Below, one piece after another: positions 26,278 through 37,905 of a DNA stretch of 64,000 nucleotides. Every line of letters begins with the position of its first letter. The first letter of the stretch is position 1. Under the pieces are notes generated by a model that worked only from the letters and a program-made list of their open reading frames with translations, made no database searches and was not told the DNA's origin. The translations under genes and the position numbers were made by a program. Source of the DNA: Blastocystis sp. Blastoise (taxonomy: Eukaryota; Sar; Bigyra; Opalinata; Blastocystidae); assembly GCA_039096225.1 (NCBI GenBank), contig JBBPEB010000019.1, positions 196,501 through 260,500 on the forward strand, read 5' to 3'.

Positions 26278-26368
26278 TCCTACTTTCTATGTCATCTTAT
26301 TTATATCTATTATATATATATAGTATATTAAGTATCAGAATCATAGAAACCTTCCTCATATCTATTAA
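20161..26368 (+). CDS. GPCR-phosphatidylinositol phosphate kinase fusion (GPCR-PIPK)
   Basis: One long multi-exon gene. The first third (20161-21600) encodes seven hydrophobic helices separated by short loops, in the style of cAMP-receptor-like GPCRs. A cytosolic Ser/Asn-rich linker (21600-23100) includes a long poly-Asn run. The kinase begins near 23105 (YPTLFLKIRNLYNI). The glycine-rich loop and catalytic lysine are visible as GASSSFFFASRSGKYLIKNI. After a very long insert the fold resumes with FLCRYYGLYKMN, KGSSMNRSGKD, HKIMDYSLLLGVY and IIDIISVYDN, and an activation loop of the type SATNAETYQKRF. All the motifs needed for lipid kinase activity are present. Such fusions are known as RpkA in Dictyostelium and GK proteins in Phytophthora; they couple a receptor directly to phosphoinositide synthesis at a membrane. 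The stop is TAA at 26366-26368. Confidence 0.88.
22797..22957 (+). repeat. Coding (AAT)n poly-Asn tract
   Basis: Two runs of AAT separated by four copies of a 12-base unit encoding NNKH, in the linker of the GPCR-PIPK. It reads as Asn in the sense frame and lies in a disordered region. Confidence 0.85.
24295..24370 (+). repeat. 12-bp coding repeat encoding NDIH
   Basis: About six tandem copies of GATATTCATAAT, nearly identical at the base level, inside the low-complexity insertion of the lipid kinase domain. This indicates recent slippage. Confidence 0.85.
25286..25513 (+). repeat. Intron built from TATATTTATTA-like units
   Basis: The intron that interrupts the KGSS motif codons of the lipid kinase consists almost wholly of ATTTATTAT/ATTTATTATATT units, starting GTATGC and ending TTGAATAG. 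Confidence 0.8.
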
Positions 26369-26732
26369 AAATCATAATCACAGTCTTTTTTTTAATTATT
26401 ATAAAATTATTTTTTTCTTTTTTCCCTTTTTTTCTTGTATTCTTTGACATATATATTCTTAATAAATAAATATATATATATATATATTATTCTATTGTAT
26501 AACATAAAATTTTATTTTTGTTTTTGTTTTTGATCATATTCATAAGAATATATATATAATATTATTTAAATATAAATAACAAAACAAAAGATAGCAATTC
26601 AAACACATAAATGCAATATTAAACTATAGTTCAAACAAAAGGAATAACAGAAAAAAGCAAAACTAGAATATAATACAAGTCAAAAAAGAATATAGAAAAA
26701 ATATATAAAAAAAAAAAAATAATGAAATATAC
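26369..26732. other. Convergent intergenic region
   Basis: 364 AT-rich bases between convergent stop codons. They hold T-rich and A-rich tracts compatible with poly(A) signals on both strands and a short (TA)n run near 26470. No gene is seen. Confidence 0.5.
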
Positions 26733-28117
26733 TTAAACACGATCTTGTTGTACATAATATACAATTTTTTCTTTATCTTTCATAATTTTACTAGCGACAC
26801 TAAATGAGTAAGCACCCATATTTCTAAATAATAACCAATCACCAATTTCTAATTTAGGTAAAGAAATAGGATTTTCTAATAAAGTATGTTTGTTAGTACT
26901 CGAACCAACGATATAAGAAGGTGCAAAGCTATCTTCATCACTTAATAATGAATTTGTTGATGAGACAGAAAGAGGTTCAGGGACTTCATCTTGATAATCA
27001 TCACTCAAAATTCTTCTTCTAAAAGCACCTTGTAAACTCTCATTAATCTTATAAACATAATTATCATTAACTTCTTGAACAGATTCAATTCTTGTACATA
27101 AATCAGCACAATGATCACTGAAATAACGACCAGGTTCAGCAATTAATAAATTATTTTCAATTAAATTATATTTCTTTAAAGAGTTTTGAATACTATTCGC
27201 TCTTAAAGCAAATAAATTAACATCATCTTCTTCAGAATCAAAACTAACCCAACCTCCACCTAAATCAATAACATGGAAATGATAGCCTAATCCATTAGCA
27301 AGGTCAAATACTTTTTTAACAGAGGCAATAGCATCATTAAACATGGTTTCTGATTGACAAGAAAAATCTAAATGAAAAGAAACACCTACAATATTAGCAT
27401 GAATCTCTAAACCATGTAATAAGATCTCTTCAACTTCCTCAATACTAGCACCATATTTAGGTAATTCATTATGTTCTAATGAACTATAGAAAAAATAGAG
27501 TATAAATTTTGTATTTATTATTTTTTTTTAAATATATATATATTTAATGATAAAAATTCAATAATAATTATATATATATACCCATCATCTACATAAATAT
27601 GTAATAATAAATCAATATCTTGAAAATGAGAATCAAATAAGTCTTCCATCTTATCTAATTCTTCAACGCAATCAAATTTAGTAATATGAATTTGTTGTTG
27701 ATACATTGTTCTTAAATGTAAAGTTGATTTAATAGGGTTAGAATAGATAATACTACTTCTAGGGACATAATAATTTAATAATGTAGATATTTCTTTAGGA
27801 CTATTGCAAGCAAAACCTACATAAGGCATCATACTAAGTAATTTTATAATTCCTTGTGAAGGATTACTATTTAAAGCATATAAGGGATAAGTGTTTGGCA
27901 TATATTTAAACCATTCTTTGTATTGGTTAACGATGGAAGCACAATCAACAAAGAAATAAGATCCAGTGTGTGAGTGAGACTCAACATATTCAGAATAATA
28001 ATCATCAACATCTTTATCATTAGGAACAATATCAACGTCTTCAAATTCGTTTATAAAACTCTTTAAATTAAATGAGTTCACTTTATTAATATCAATAGCA
28101 TCAAAATGTAACGACAT
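26733..28117 (-). CDS. Ornithine decarboxylase-like pseudoenzyme (fold type III)
   Basis: Two exons on the minus strand, 27582-28117 and 26733-27483, give 428 residues. The ODC/DAP decarboxylase architecture is complete: an alpha/beta barrel with VGVSFH, HVIDLGGGW, AEPGRYFSDHCADL, and the C-terminal beta domain IGDWLLFRNMGAYSF. Key residues are changed. The PLP-lysine region AVKCN reads ALNSN, so Lys69 of ODC is Asn83 here. The Asp of GFDCAS is Ala103 (GFACNS). The catalytic Cys-Asp of GPTCDGLD is absent: VGSSTNKHTLL stands in its place. The phosphate-loop GSGC reads DFSC. Decarboxylation through a Schiff base should therefore be impossible. By analogy with antizyme inhibitor or with allosteric prozymes, a regulatory role in polyamine synthesis is inferred. 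I start at MSLHFDA; an in-frame ATG lies ten codons upstream. Confidence 0.87.
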
Positions 28118-30039
28118 GTTTTCAATTATAGAAAATATATTAATCAAATATTTCTTTATAAATTCAGAATAGAAAAAAAAATAAAATGAAAGTCTCAGAT
28201 TATCTTTCTTCTGACACCCACTGTGTCATTGGTGATAAAAAGACAATATTCGATGAAACAAGAATACGTCGATTTTCTCTGAATCCTTGTTGTATATCCT
28301 CCAATAATTTGATTTATAAGAACATTAGACTACACTTGATTGGATTTCAACGAAAACGGATATAGTGTCACAATTACCCAGGGGTAAGTATCCCATTTTA
28401 TTTGCTAGTCTAACTTGAGAAAGAATTCAACAGAACAACACGATATGGTTTTCATTCTACAGCGTCATTTTCATTTTTATTCGTAAAAAACTATCATTTT
28501 GGGTATTTTTTTCCACCATTTGGAATTATGAATAAAAAGTTCTTTTCTTGACTGGATTCAGGAGATCTCGCTTTTTATTTCTACTGTTATATTGTTATAA
28601 CTGTATTTATTTCTCTCCAAGATTCTGTACTTGTTTTTTTTATTGTTTTATATTATATACAGTTTAATAATGAGATATATTATATAAATATATGAATATT
28701 ATACTAAGAAATCGAACAATAGTATAAAAACTAATTTCTTTTCTTAAAGTGAATATCTAAAGAAATTCTTTTGTTAAGCTATAATTTAGTATCCTGAATA
28801 GATCATAAAAGCTTACGAAATAAACAAAATTTCTAAATGAAACATAACATTATTCTTTTTATCCAAAAAACTAATGTATCCTCTGTATACAGTTTAGAGT
28901 GACACTAAAAATTATTACTTTTAATCAAAACAATTCACTTTAGTATTCAATTAGCTGAATATAAACTTAGATTTCATGCTATTATACATTCATCTAGATA
29001 AAACCATCTGGACTATGTATTTCGAGTATATTTCAATCAAAAAAGAAAGAAAAATTTAATTGATATTTAAAACTAACGAATGATGCTTTCATTTTTCTGA
29101 TTATATCAAATAAAACAGATTAAACTCTCATCATATCGTCAATCCACATTTTTATTAAAATAATTATCAATTCTTTATTTAACAATACAAAAATATATTT
29201 TTGCTTATAAAAATTTTACATTTTTTATGCTCACAACATTTTTATATTCATTTTTTTTTATTTTTAATTTTATGTTTATTAATGATAAGTGAAATATAAT
29301 ATGTAACATACATGATTCATTTTCGTTGATTTTTATCAACAATGAAAAAAGTAGTTTTTGTCCAATGTCATTCATATATATAACTATATGAATTTCTCTA
29401 ACATCCACTTATTTTTAATATGTAATTACATTAAAAATACTCATATCAACAGTATACGAATGAAAATAAAAAATGAAAAGCTGGAAGTACTTGAAAAATA
29501 ATTTGTATAAAAATTCTTTTGGGATTCAAATTTTATGAAAATGACAGTTTCTTGGGTATTTATAGGCTCTCAAGCCGTAGAGAACACACTTTCTCAGAAT
29601 ACAAACCTGACTGAAAGTACAATTTTGATGAGGACGATTAAAATGACACAATTTTTTATTCAAAACAAAGAAAAGCAAAAGAGAAAAAATTCGTTTTTAC
29701 AATTCATTTTTTTAGAATTCCGTCCTAAGTAGGGAATCATGCCAAAAAAGTTTTTCTGTTATTTGAATCATCGACAAACCCATAAAAATTCTTTGTCAAA
29801 TAGATCCTAACAGAGTTTTTTTCTTACCCTATTATTTCTATATGATGATATTACCTTAACTAAAAACCAAAAAGATGAAAAAGCAGATGAAAAGTCATTT
29901 GATATAGACAGCTGTTTTTCTTTATCCATTAATTTTTCAGTCACCATTCTTAACCCCTATGTAACATCATTCCTTTATTTCTGAACAGTATTACATATTT
30001 TATTTATTCTGTATTTATCCAACAGCAAATTTTATAAAC
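28118..30039. other. Gene-poor 1.9-kb divergent intergenic region
   Basis: The longest spacer in the window. Two short open frames exist on the plus strand: 59 residues from about 28188, and 65 residues at 29535-29732. Both are ordinary in composition, without a recognised domain, and I do not call them genes. No tRNA, repeat array or transposon end is recognised. Promoters of both flanking genes lie here. Confidence 0.5.
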
Positions 30040-31476
30040 ATGTCTGCTATTAACAAAAGTAACATAAAATATGTAGTTATTATTTATATAACTATGTTTA
30101 TGTTTGGCCTTGTTGAAAATTTGAAAGGTGTTGTTTTTCCTCTTATTAAAACGGTATATGGTGCTTCTTACGATAGCCAAGGTCTTCTATATTCTATATC
30201 CTGGTATGGTTACGTTATTTTCTGTGTTGTATGTACATTTGTTCTTGAACGTTTCTCTATCAAAGCTGCTATTGTTTCTGGATATGCACTCGTTGTTATA
30301 TCGTCAATCCTTGTTCTTTTCATCCCAAATTTCACCGTAGCTGTAGTTGTTATGATGATGGTGTGGATGGGTTTTGGCTTTTTTGAAGTTGGTAATAATG
30401 CCTTAGCTACAGTAATCTTCACTAGTTCTTCAGCTATTTTCCTTAACTTAATGCATTTCTTCTATGGTGTAGGTGCTGTTTTAGGTCCATATTTTGCTTC
30501 TTGGATGATCTCGTTAATCAATAACTCATTTAAATCTCCATATTACCCTACAGCTGTCATTATGGCTATTTTATTGATCTATATTTTATGTACTAAATTT
30601 ACAATTCAATCAAGCGATGAAGAACAAAAAGCTACTATGACTATTAAAGATTGTCTTAAGAATTGGCTTATTTGGTATATGGCTTTCACATTAGGATTTA
30701 TGGAAGTTATTGAGTTTGGTGCTTCAAATTGGGGTGGTTTATATTTCCAAGATGTTTATGGATTTGATATTGAAAAAGAAGGTGCTACTTTTGTTTCTAT
30801 GTTTTATGTTCTATTTACTGTTACTCGACTTGTAAGTGGATTTTGGATTGAGAAACTTGGCTATATGAATTCTATTATGCTCTATTTAGTATTATGTATT
30901 ATTATATATATTATTGGTTTCTGTGTGGGTAGTTATGGTATTTGGGTACTTCCTTTCACAGGTTTCTTTATTGGTGTTTTATTCCCTACATATATGTGTG
31001 TAGGTATGGAAGTATTTAAAGAGAATGCATCTATAGCTACAAGTGTTATCATCGTCATAAGTGGTGCAACCAATGGACTCATTCAATATCTTGTAGGTGT
31101 TATTAATGAATATATTGGTAATGAATGGGGTTATCGTTGTAATATTATCTATACTGCTATTCCTCTAGTATTATGTATTCCTTTACAATGCTATTTAAAG
31201 AAACATTTCTATAATAAACAGAAGAAAGATGAATCTAAAGAAGAAGAAATCAAAGAAGATGAAAATAAGAAAGATATACATATAGAAATGACAGAAACAA
31301 AGAAAGATACTAAGGATACTACTACGACTACAAGTGAGAATAATGATAGTAATACTATTATTCCTAATGATATGAACACTTCTATTAATATGCCTGCTAC
31401 TACACTTTCTCCTACAGATATAAATAAACAAATATCTACAACAGAAACATCTTCTTCTTCTACTGCTACCAACTAA
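30040..31476 (+). CDS. Fucose permease-like MFS transporter 1
   Basis: A single exon of 478 residues with 12 predicted membrane helices. Family features include NLMHFFYGVGAVLGP at TM5, a conserved WGxLYFQDVYG loop after TM7, and FIGVLFPTYMCVGMEVF near TM10. This places it in the FucP/BypA-like branch of sugar-proton symporters, sharing the layout of fungal bypass-of-stop-codon 6 proteins. A charged tail of about 80 residues rich in Lys, Glu and Thr follows the last helix. The sugar is not predictable. It has a close paralogue in this window (51989-53449) that is also intronless. Both contrast with the intron-rich TetA-like transporters. Confidence 0.88.
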   Translation: MSAINKSNIKYVVIIYITMFMFGLVENLKGVVFPLIKTVYGASYDSQGLLYSISWYGYVIFCVVCTFVLERFSIKAAIVSGYALVVISSILVLFIPNFTVAVVVMMMVWMGFGFFEVGNNALATVIFTSSSAIFLNLMHFFYGVGAVLGPYFASWMISLINNSFKSPYYPTAVIMAILLIYILCTKFTIQSSDEEQKATMTIKDCLKNWLIWYMAFTLGFMEVIEFGASNWGGLYFQDVYGFDIEKEGATFVSMFYVLFTVTRLVSGFWIEKLGYMNSIMLYLVLCIIIYIIGFCVGSYGIWVLPFTGFFIGVLFPTYMCVGMEVFKENASIATSVIIVISGATNGLIQYLVGVINEYIGNEWGYRCNIIYTAIPLVLCIPLQCYLKKHFYNKQKKDESKEEEIKEDENKKDIHIEMTETKKDTKDTTTTTSENNDSNTIIPNDMNTSINMPATTLSPTDINKQISTTETSSSSTATN

Positions 31477-31713
31477 AAATTATAAATGATATATATATTT
31501 TTTAAATATTTAACAATGTTATTTCTTTTAGATTAGTATATTTAAATTATATTACTTTCTTTAATATAGTTTTGACAAAAAGTATCCTGTTTTGTCTCTT
31601 AAAGTATGAGTATTCAAATTGTGTTTTGTTGAATTTTACATAAAAACAATTGGAAAATATCATACTATTATATTCCTTTCTAGAAAAAACGAAATTTTTG
31701 TAAAATAAAAAAT

Positions 31714-31785
31714 TCCCATGCCGGGACTCGAACCCGGGTCGGCGAGGTGAAAACCCGCTATCCTAACCGGCTAGACTACATGGGA
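31714..31785 (-). tRNA. tRNA-Glu (anticodon TTC)
   Basis: 72 bases that fold as a complete cloverleaf on the minus strand. The acceptor stem is TCCCATG paired with CATGGGA. The D-arm region is GTCTAGCCGGTTAGGAT, the anticodon loop TTTTCAC, and the T-arm CCGGGTTCGAGTCCCGG, which carries box B. There is no intron and no encoded CCA. The sequence is close to the general eukaryotic tRNA-Glu. A T-rich stretch follows the 3' end on the minus strand, which suits an RNA polymerase III terminator. Confidence 0.96.
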
Positions 31786-31873
31786 TCGATGAAAATTATT
31801 TTTTTGTTACATAGACTATAACATGTATCACGTATCTTATAACAACAAAGGCATATCGTTTTTGTGTCTTAGT

Positions 31874-32503
31874 ATGCGTTACCATCAACTATTATCTGAA
31901 GCTAGATTTACTTTAAGTTCTCCACAACTGAGACAAACGAATGCAAAATATTTCTGTATGTTTCTATTGTGTTTTGTTGTATATGTATAGTAATTTACTT
32001 CCTTCTTGTGATACTTTGCCATTTGATTTCAATTTGTAATAATGTGTGGAAGTTCGGTATATAAAAAATTAATATAAAACTATTTTATTTTAGATTTTTC
32101 AATCAATTATCAAATAAAAGGGTTTAATATAATTTCTGCTTATTATTTACTGCTTTATTTTCTTGGTTTCTTTGGAATTATGCTTGAAAGACAACAATTT
32201 CTAAAATATTTCTCTGTATTTCTTGAATTCATTTCATTATCTATTTTCATTTAGACAACTCAAACGTGGATGTCTAAGCGGTGCAGACCTTTTATTATCA
32301 CGTATAAAATTGTTGGCTTTTATATATGATTCTATTGTATAGAAAGACTATGTTTCTCTTAATGATATCTTTATTTGTTGTCAATATATATTGTTGTTCT
32401 TCTTTATATACATTCTTAAAAGATATTGACAAACCTATTCTCGGGAAAATCAAGAAATTCACGGGAATCTGGCTCAATTATTTATGGGCATTTTCTGTAA
32501 ATG

Positions 32504-32572
<69 letters not shown>

Positions 32573-32625
32573 GGTATTATTTTGTACTCGAAACACTATT
32601 TGGCAGCATATATTACATCTCAATC

Positions 32626-32661
<36 letters not shown>

Positions 32662-32732
32662 ATATATATATATATATATAGTTAAACTCACTCATTTTTC
32701 ACCGTTTTATTGGAACTACCACTTATATAGTA

Positions 32733-32770
<38 letters not shown>

Positions 32771-33928
32771 GATTATTCATTTTGGTTCAATTTATCTCAA
32801 ATGGTTTAATGAGGATAGACTCGATAAATTATTCCATAAATTTGTAAATATATATAGTGTCATTATTATATATATATTATATATATAGAATAAATGGAAT
32901 GGATTATCGTGGGAAACTTCAACTCAATTATGGATATATATTTCTCCCGCGGTTATTTTTCTTTTAATCACAAGTCTCTATAAAATCCGACGATACTCAT
33001 GGGAATTTTTTTATATTGTAAGTATTATATATATATTATATATTATATATTATATATATAGCCACATGGATTAATAAATATTATTATGGTGAGTTTATCA
33101 CGTATATATATATTATATATATGTATATATATTATATATATGTATATATATTATATATATTTATAACTCTATAGTAATTCATTCACGAAACAGTGTTTTT
33201 TTCCTATTACCTGCTCTTTGTTTATATATATATGATAAGATACAACGACAAATTGATATATATATACATAAATATAGTATAGTTGATGCACTAGTTGATC
33301 ACGGTATATATATATATATATATTTATATATGTATATTTATATATGTATTCTAGCTCTACTCTATTTATGTATATAGGAATTATTCGATTAGACCTTATT
33401 CCCCGTGGGAATTCAAGGGTGACATTACCTTTACCTGGTCAATATATATTCATTAATATTCATATCCTTATATATATAGTGTTATTAGTTTAGTATACTA
33501 ATATATATATTATATATTATGAATAATAGAAGATATATATACTTAACTGTATACCTTTAGTATCTAAATATGAATATCATCCGTTTACTGTCGCTGAAGT
33601 GACGCAGAACCGTGTCATTCTGCATATTAAAGTATATTATTTTTCTATAATATTATTATACATATATGTTTGTATTCATTATTTCTTATAATATATATAT
33701 ATATAGCCATGTGATAGACACTCGTGGACTCAGAAATTGTATACTTATATTAATACAAATAAAATTCATACAAATACAAATATATATATTGAAGGACCTT
33801 ATGTATGTATATATATATAACTATATATATATAGGGAGAGATGGTAAATGTGAATCAGGAACGAGATATTATATATATAGGAGCAGGAGTGGGATTTGCG
33901 GGAATCAGCTATTCTATTCTTGTATATA

Positions 33929-33963
<35 letters not shown>

Positions 33964-34654
33964 ATATATAGAATACAATAGATCGTTATGATCGTGGTGA
34001 ATTGCCGAATTTGAAGAATATCGATATATATCTTACACTTATAAGTGATGGTATATATATATAGCTAAATATAGCTATATATATTTATATATATAGAGCA
34101 CTTATATTGGTATAGTCAACAACTTATGAAAATTAAAGTATATAATGATAATAAACATATAATAATAAACATATAGTAATAATAATAACTATAATAATAA
34201 ACATATAATGATATAAACATATAATAATAAACATATAATGATAATAAACATATAATAATAAACATATAATGATAATAAACATATAATAATAAACATATAA
34301 TAATAAACATATAATAATAATAATAACTATAATAATAATAATATTCAATAGAAATGTTCGATTGTTCATTTACATATATATATAACATTCTCAAAGTCTC
34401 CTGAGCGACGAATTACTACATTTAAAAACAAATCAAAAGGAAAATTCATTTTTTATCCTACCGTTGAATCTCCGACAGTTTTAGAGTTTTCTATTGGTCG
34501 AATGGACACGTGCTCTTTATTAGCGAAATACTCACCGGATATTCGTCACATGTTTTATATTTGTGCTCCTCCATCTCTATACTCATTGGTATGTGATCAC
34601 GTGTATACAAATCTAACTAAAAGCGTTGTTTATTCAGATCCCTTTGAAATGTAA
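31874..34654 (+). CDS. Ferric reductase-type transmembrane oxidoreductase (FRE/NOX superfamily)
   Basis: A many-exon gene starting [19 protein letters not shown], 88 bases from the tRNA. After splicing, the heme-binding helices read [20 protein letters not shown]. Two His pairs can be traced: [16 protein letters not shown] and [16 protein letters not shown], each H-x13-H. Equal spacing of 13 in both pairs is typical of ferric reductases; NOX enzymes usually show 13 and 12. The FAD site is HPFTV, and the NAD(P)H site is EGPYGE then [12 protein letters not shown]. The end, [13 protein letters not shown], corresponds to the CGPP region, with Ala for Gly. It should move electrons from NAD(P)H across a membrane, probably to ferric iron. 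No EF-hands are present. Several intron limits were chosen to keep the frame and are less certain. Confidence 0.8.
34137..34348 (+). repeat. Intronic AATAAACATATAATG-type repeat
   Basis: The intron near the 3' end of the ferric reductase-like gene is a degenerate tandem array of AATAAACATATA units with TAATGATA variants. It starts GTATATAATG and ends TTCAATAG. Confidence 0.75.
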
Positions 34655-34981
34655 TTTATATATATATATAATTTATTATTATTATCTTGGGTATATATAT
34701 ATTCGTATTTTATATTTATTTGGCATGATATTTCAAGGAATATATATATATATGTTTTTCATGTGTTAGTAAATATTGCCAGTATTATTAAAAGTAGTGT
34801 TCTGTTTTGAAATAATTCTATGTATTTTATATTACTGCATTAAAATAAACAATCAATTTCTTAATTAAATATCATTTAGCAATTATTTATATAAATAGAA
34901 CGATACAATCAATCTTTTATGAACATATTTAGAAACATATTAAAAAATAAAAATATTAAAAAAACACAATTAAAAGATGCA

Positions 34982-35300
34982 TTAAAAACGACGTTTCACA
35001 CTTGCATATGTCCGTTTACGTTTCGTTTTACTTCCTGAAGATGACACAGTTAACGGATCTGAGGGATTCGTAACGACAAGAGGGACTAACTGTGGTATTT
35101 TTGAATTAGATATATTTGATATTTCTATTTTTTGTAGTGGTATATTCCCACGGGAATCTGTAGTCAAAGGTAAAACATCTTTCTTATTACTCTATATACA
35201 TTATTATTATATTTATTATAGTATATACCTTTAAATCATTAAGCTTTTGTTTTATTATTTCGATTTCTGTTTCCAGCGGAGATACACGTGATTTAGAAAG

Positions 35301-35336
<36 letters not shown>

Positions 35337-35392
35337 TTGTTGACATTCTTTCTCTTTTATTTTCAAATTTTTTTGAGTCTCTTTCTCCCTAA

Positions 35393-35423
<31 letters not shown>

Positions 35424-35735
35424 ATAACATATATATATATATATTACATAGATTTTAATTTGGTTTCGTATTCTTGTTTTTTATTTTGTAATTGCTGATC
35501 TTTTAACTGTATCGCTTGTTTCATATTATTTGCTTTTTCTTGTTCTTTTTCTTTAATAGAAATTTGAAGAGACTATATATATATATGAATATATATATAT
35601 ATATATATATACGTTAACATCTTTATTGAAATCAAGAATTCTTTTGCACGCGAGCTGTAGGAGGTTTTCTAATTCTTTCTTTTTACTCTCATTTCCCGCG
35701 ATTATTTGTTCAAGTGATGTAATTTTATTAAGGCA

Positions 35736-35777
<42 letters not shown>

Positions 35778-37694
35778 CAGTATATATAGAAATGATATAT
35801 TTTCTTTTTTTCTCTTTCCCTCTCTTTCTCTTCCTCCTCAGAAACTTGTCTTTCCATTTCATGAATAGTCTATAAATATATATATATATAACTTTATATA
35901 TATATATAACTTTATATATATATATAACTTTATATATATATAATTACATTTTCTAAATTATGATTGCTAGAATTGTATTCCGTTTGTGTTTCTTTGTGTT
36001 TTTGTATTTCTGTATCTAAACTATTCATCTTTGTTTTTTCTGACTCAATATCTTTCTTTACTTTTTCTTGTTCAGTTATACATGTTTGTCGCTCTTTTTC
36101 CATTCCTTTCACTTCATCTTCCAGTTGACTATATAGAGTATCCAGTTCCTTCTTCTCCTTCTCCTTCTCCTCCTCTATTCCTATATATCTATTTATAACA
36201 CACTCAATATCAAGTTTATCTTTATTCTGACTCTCTATTTCTGTTTCTTTTATGTGAATCAGGTCATCCAATTGTTTTTGTCCTTCGTGCATTGTGTTCA
36301 TAACGTCTGCTAACGCTTCCATGTGATCGTGACACAATTGAATACAATTCTGCAAATGATCAATTTTTTGTTTGTAGCTTTCAAGTGATATTCTTATTTC
36401 TTTCTCTTTTGTCTGAAGATCATTCATTTCATTCTCTAATGTACATTGCTTGTCTTTCTTCACATTTAATTTAGTTTTAATTGTGTTTCTCTCATTCTCC
36501 CAGTATTTTGTCTCATTCTTCAAATTTGTCATCGTTTCTTGATGCTTTATATCCATATTTGTTTTCCGTTGAATCAACTGATTGTGTTCTCCTTTTAATG
36601 TACTTGTCACGTGACTCTTTGTATTAAAAACCTATTAAATAATAATCATAATAATAATTATAATAATAAAAACAATATAATTATAATAATACATCATTAT
36701 TCTCTACTAATAAGAGTTGTATCTTTTGGATTTTCTGTTTCTTTTCTTCTTCTTCCTCCTGAATCTTTTTTAATGCACTCTGCAAGGACTTCAGCTTCAT
36801 ATGTGTGCATTCTATATATATATATAATATATATAGATGTTATAATATAATTATAATAATAATATATATATTAATAAAACTATATACCATATTGTGTATG
36901 AACATTTGTATATATAGTTTTCTGTTCCATTTCCTTCTCTTTTAATTGGTCAGTCTCGCGCGATAAACACATACACTTTTCTTCTACTATATATATGAGT
37001 CTATAGAATTCAATATTTGATTTCATATATATATTTATAGATCATTATAAAGATAATACATATATATATGTAACCATACAATTCTTTATTTTCTGAATAT
37101 TCTCTTTATATATGGAAAACATATTTTGAAAACTATCTAATAATTGTTGAAGAGAAAGACGACATTCTTCGGCATTTCTTTCTATATTATTGATATCATG
37201 CTTTTCTAAAGAATTATATCAGACATAAATCCACTAAAAAAAACATTAATTATTGATATATATATACCATTCTCTATACGTTCCAATAAATGATTAATTG
37301 TATCTAAAGATATGAATAATCAGTTTAGAAAGAATCAATGCAATACCTTGAAATCCCTGAAACTCAATACTTTGAACCTCCTGTTGAGATAACAATGAAT
37401 CGAGAGCGTGGAGTACATGTTCGTAATTATCTTTAATGTTGATATTTGTTGATTGCTCCTTTCCTAGATCTTCCTGTAATTGAACGATTATTTTTTCTAA
37501 TTCTTCCAATTTCTTTTTGTTTTTCAGTATTTCTTCTTGTTGAACCATTCCATCCTGCAATACCTTAACTGAAATCAGATTTGAAATATGTGAATAAGAA
37601 AAATAATAAAAATACAAGTGGATGTTCTCAAATCGGTGTAAACAGAATCCACATTTGAATCAAATTCTTCTTTAGAATTCAATTTACGATTCAT
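34982..37694 (-). CDS. Long coiled-coil protein, function unknown
   Basis: The start at 37694 reads MNRKLNSKEEFDSNVDSVYT, with an intron before FKVLQDGMVQQEEIL. Roughly ten exons carry almost continuous heptad-like sequence rich in Glu, Lys, Gln and Asn. The largest, at about 35940-36610, reads KKDIESEKTKMNSLDTEIQK in its second half. The last exon (34982-35167) is different: a Ser/Pro-rich segment and a basic end, KTKRKRTYASVKRRF, which may be a nuclear localisation or DNA-binding tail. Kinetochore, SMC-like or centrosomal roles are all possible, and I cannot assign one. No ATPase Walker motif or globular domain was seen. Introns include (TA)n runs and a repeat of ACTTTATATATATATA (35890-35940). 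Confidence 0.65.
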
Positions 37695-37905
37695 AATGAT
37701 TTACAATCAATATATACATTTAACATATAATGAATATAATAAAATTTAGAATGAAAATGAAAGGAGGGAATCTTTTTTTATTTTATTTTATTTTGCTTAT
37801 AATTTAAATTTAAATAAGTTAAAAGACAAAACAAAAGAATGCATAATTGCCAATATTATCATATATTGGAGAATAGGAAACAAACGAATTTATTGTCATA
37901 ATGAA

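Noticed and set aside
26733..28117. Active ornithine or lysine decarboxylase
   Set aside because: The PLP lysine and the catalytic Cys-Asp are replaced, so an active-enzyme label would mislead.
28188..28367. 59-residue open frame starting MKVSDYLSSDTHCVIGDKKT
   Set aside because: Composition is plausible, but it is short and lacks homology or supporting context. It could be real if transcripts cover it.
29535..29732. 65-residue open frame in the gene-poor region
   Set aside because: It has no domain and no clear start context, and such a length is expected by chance in 1.9 kb.
35626..36198. Plus-strand open frames within the coiled-coil gene region
   Set aside because: They are antisense shadows of minus-strand coding exons with Ser/Phe/Leu bias.
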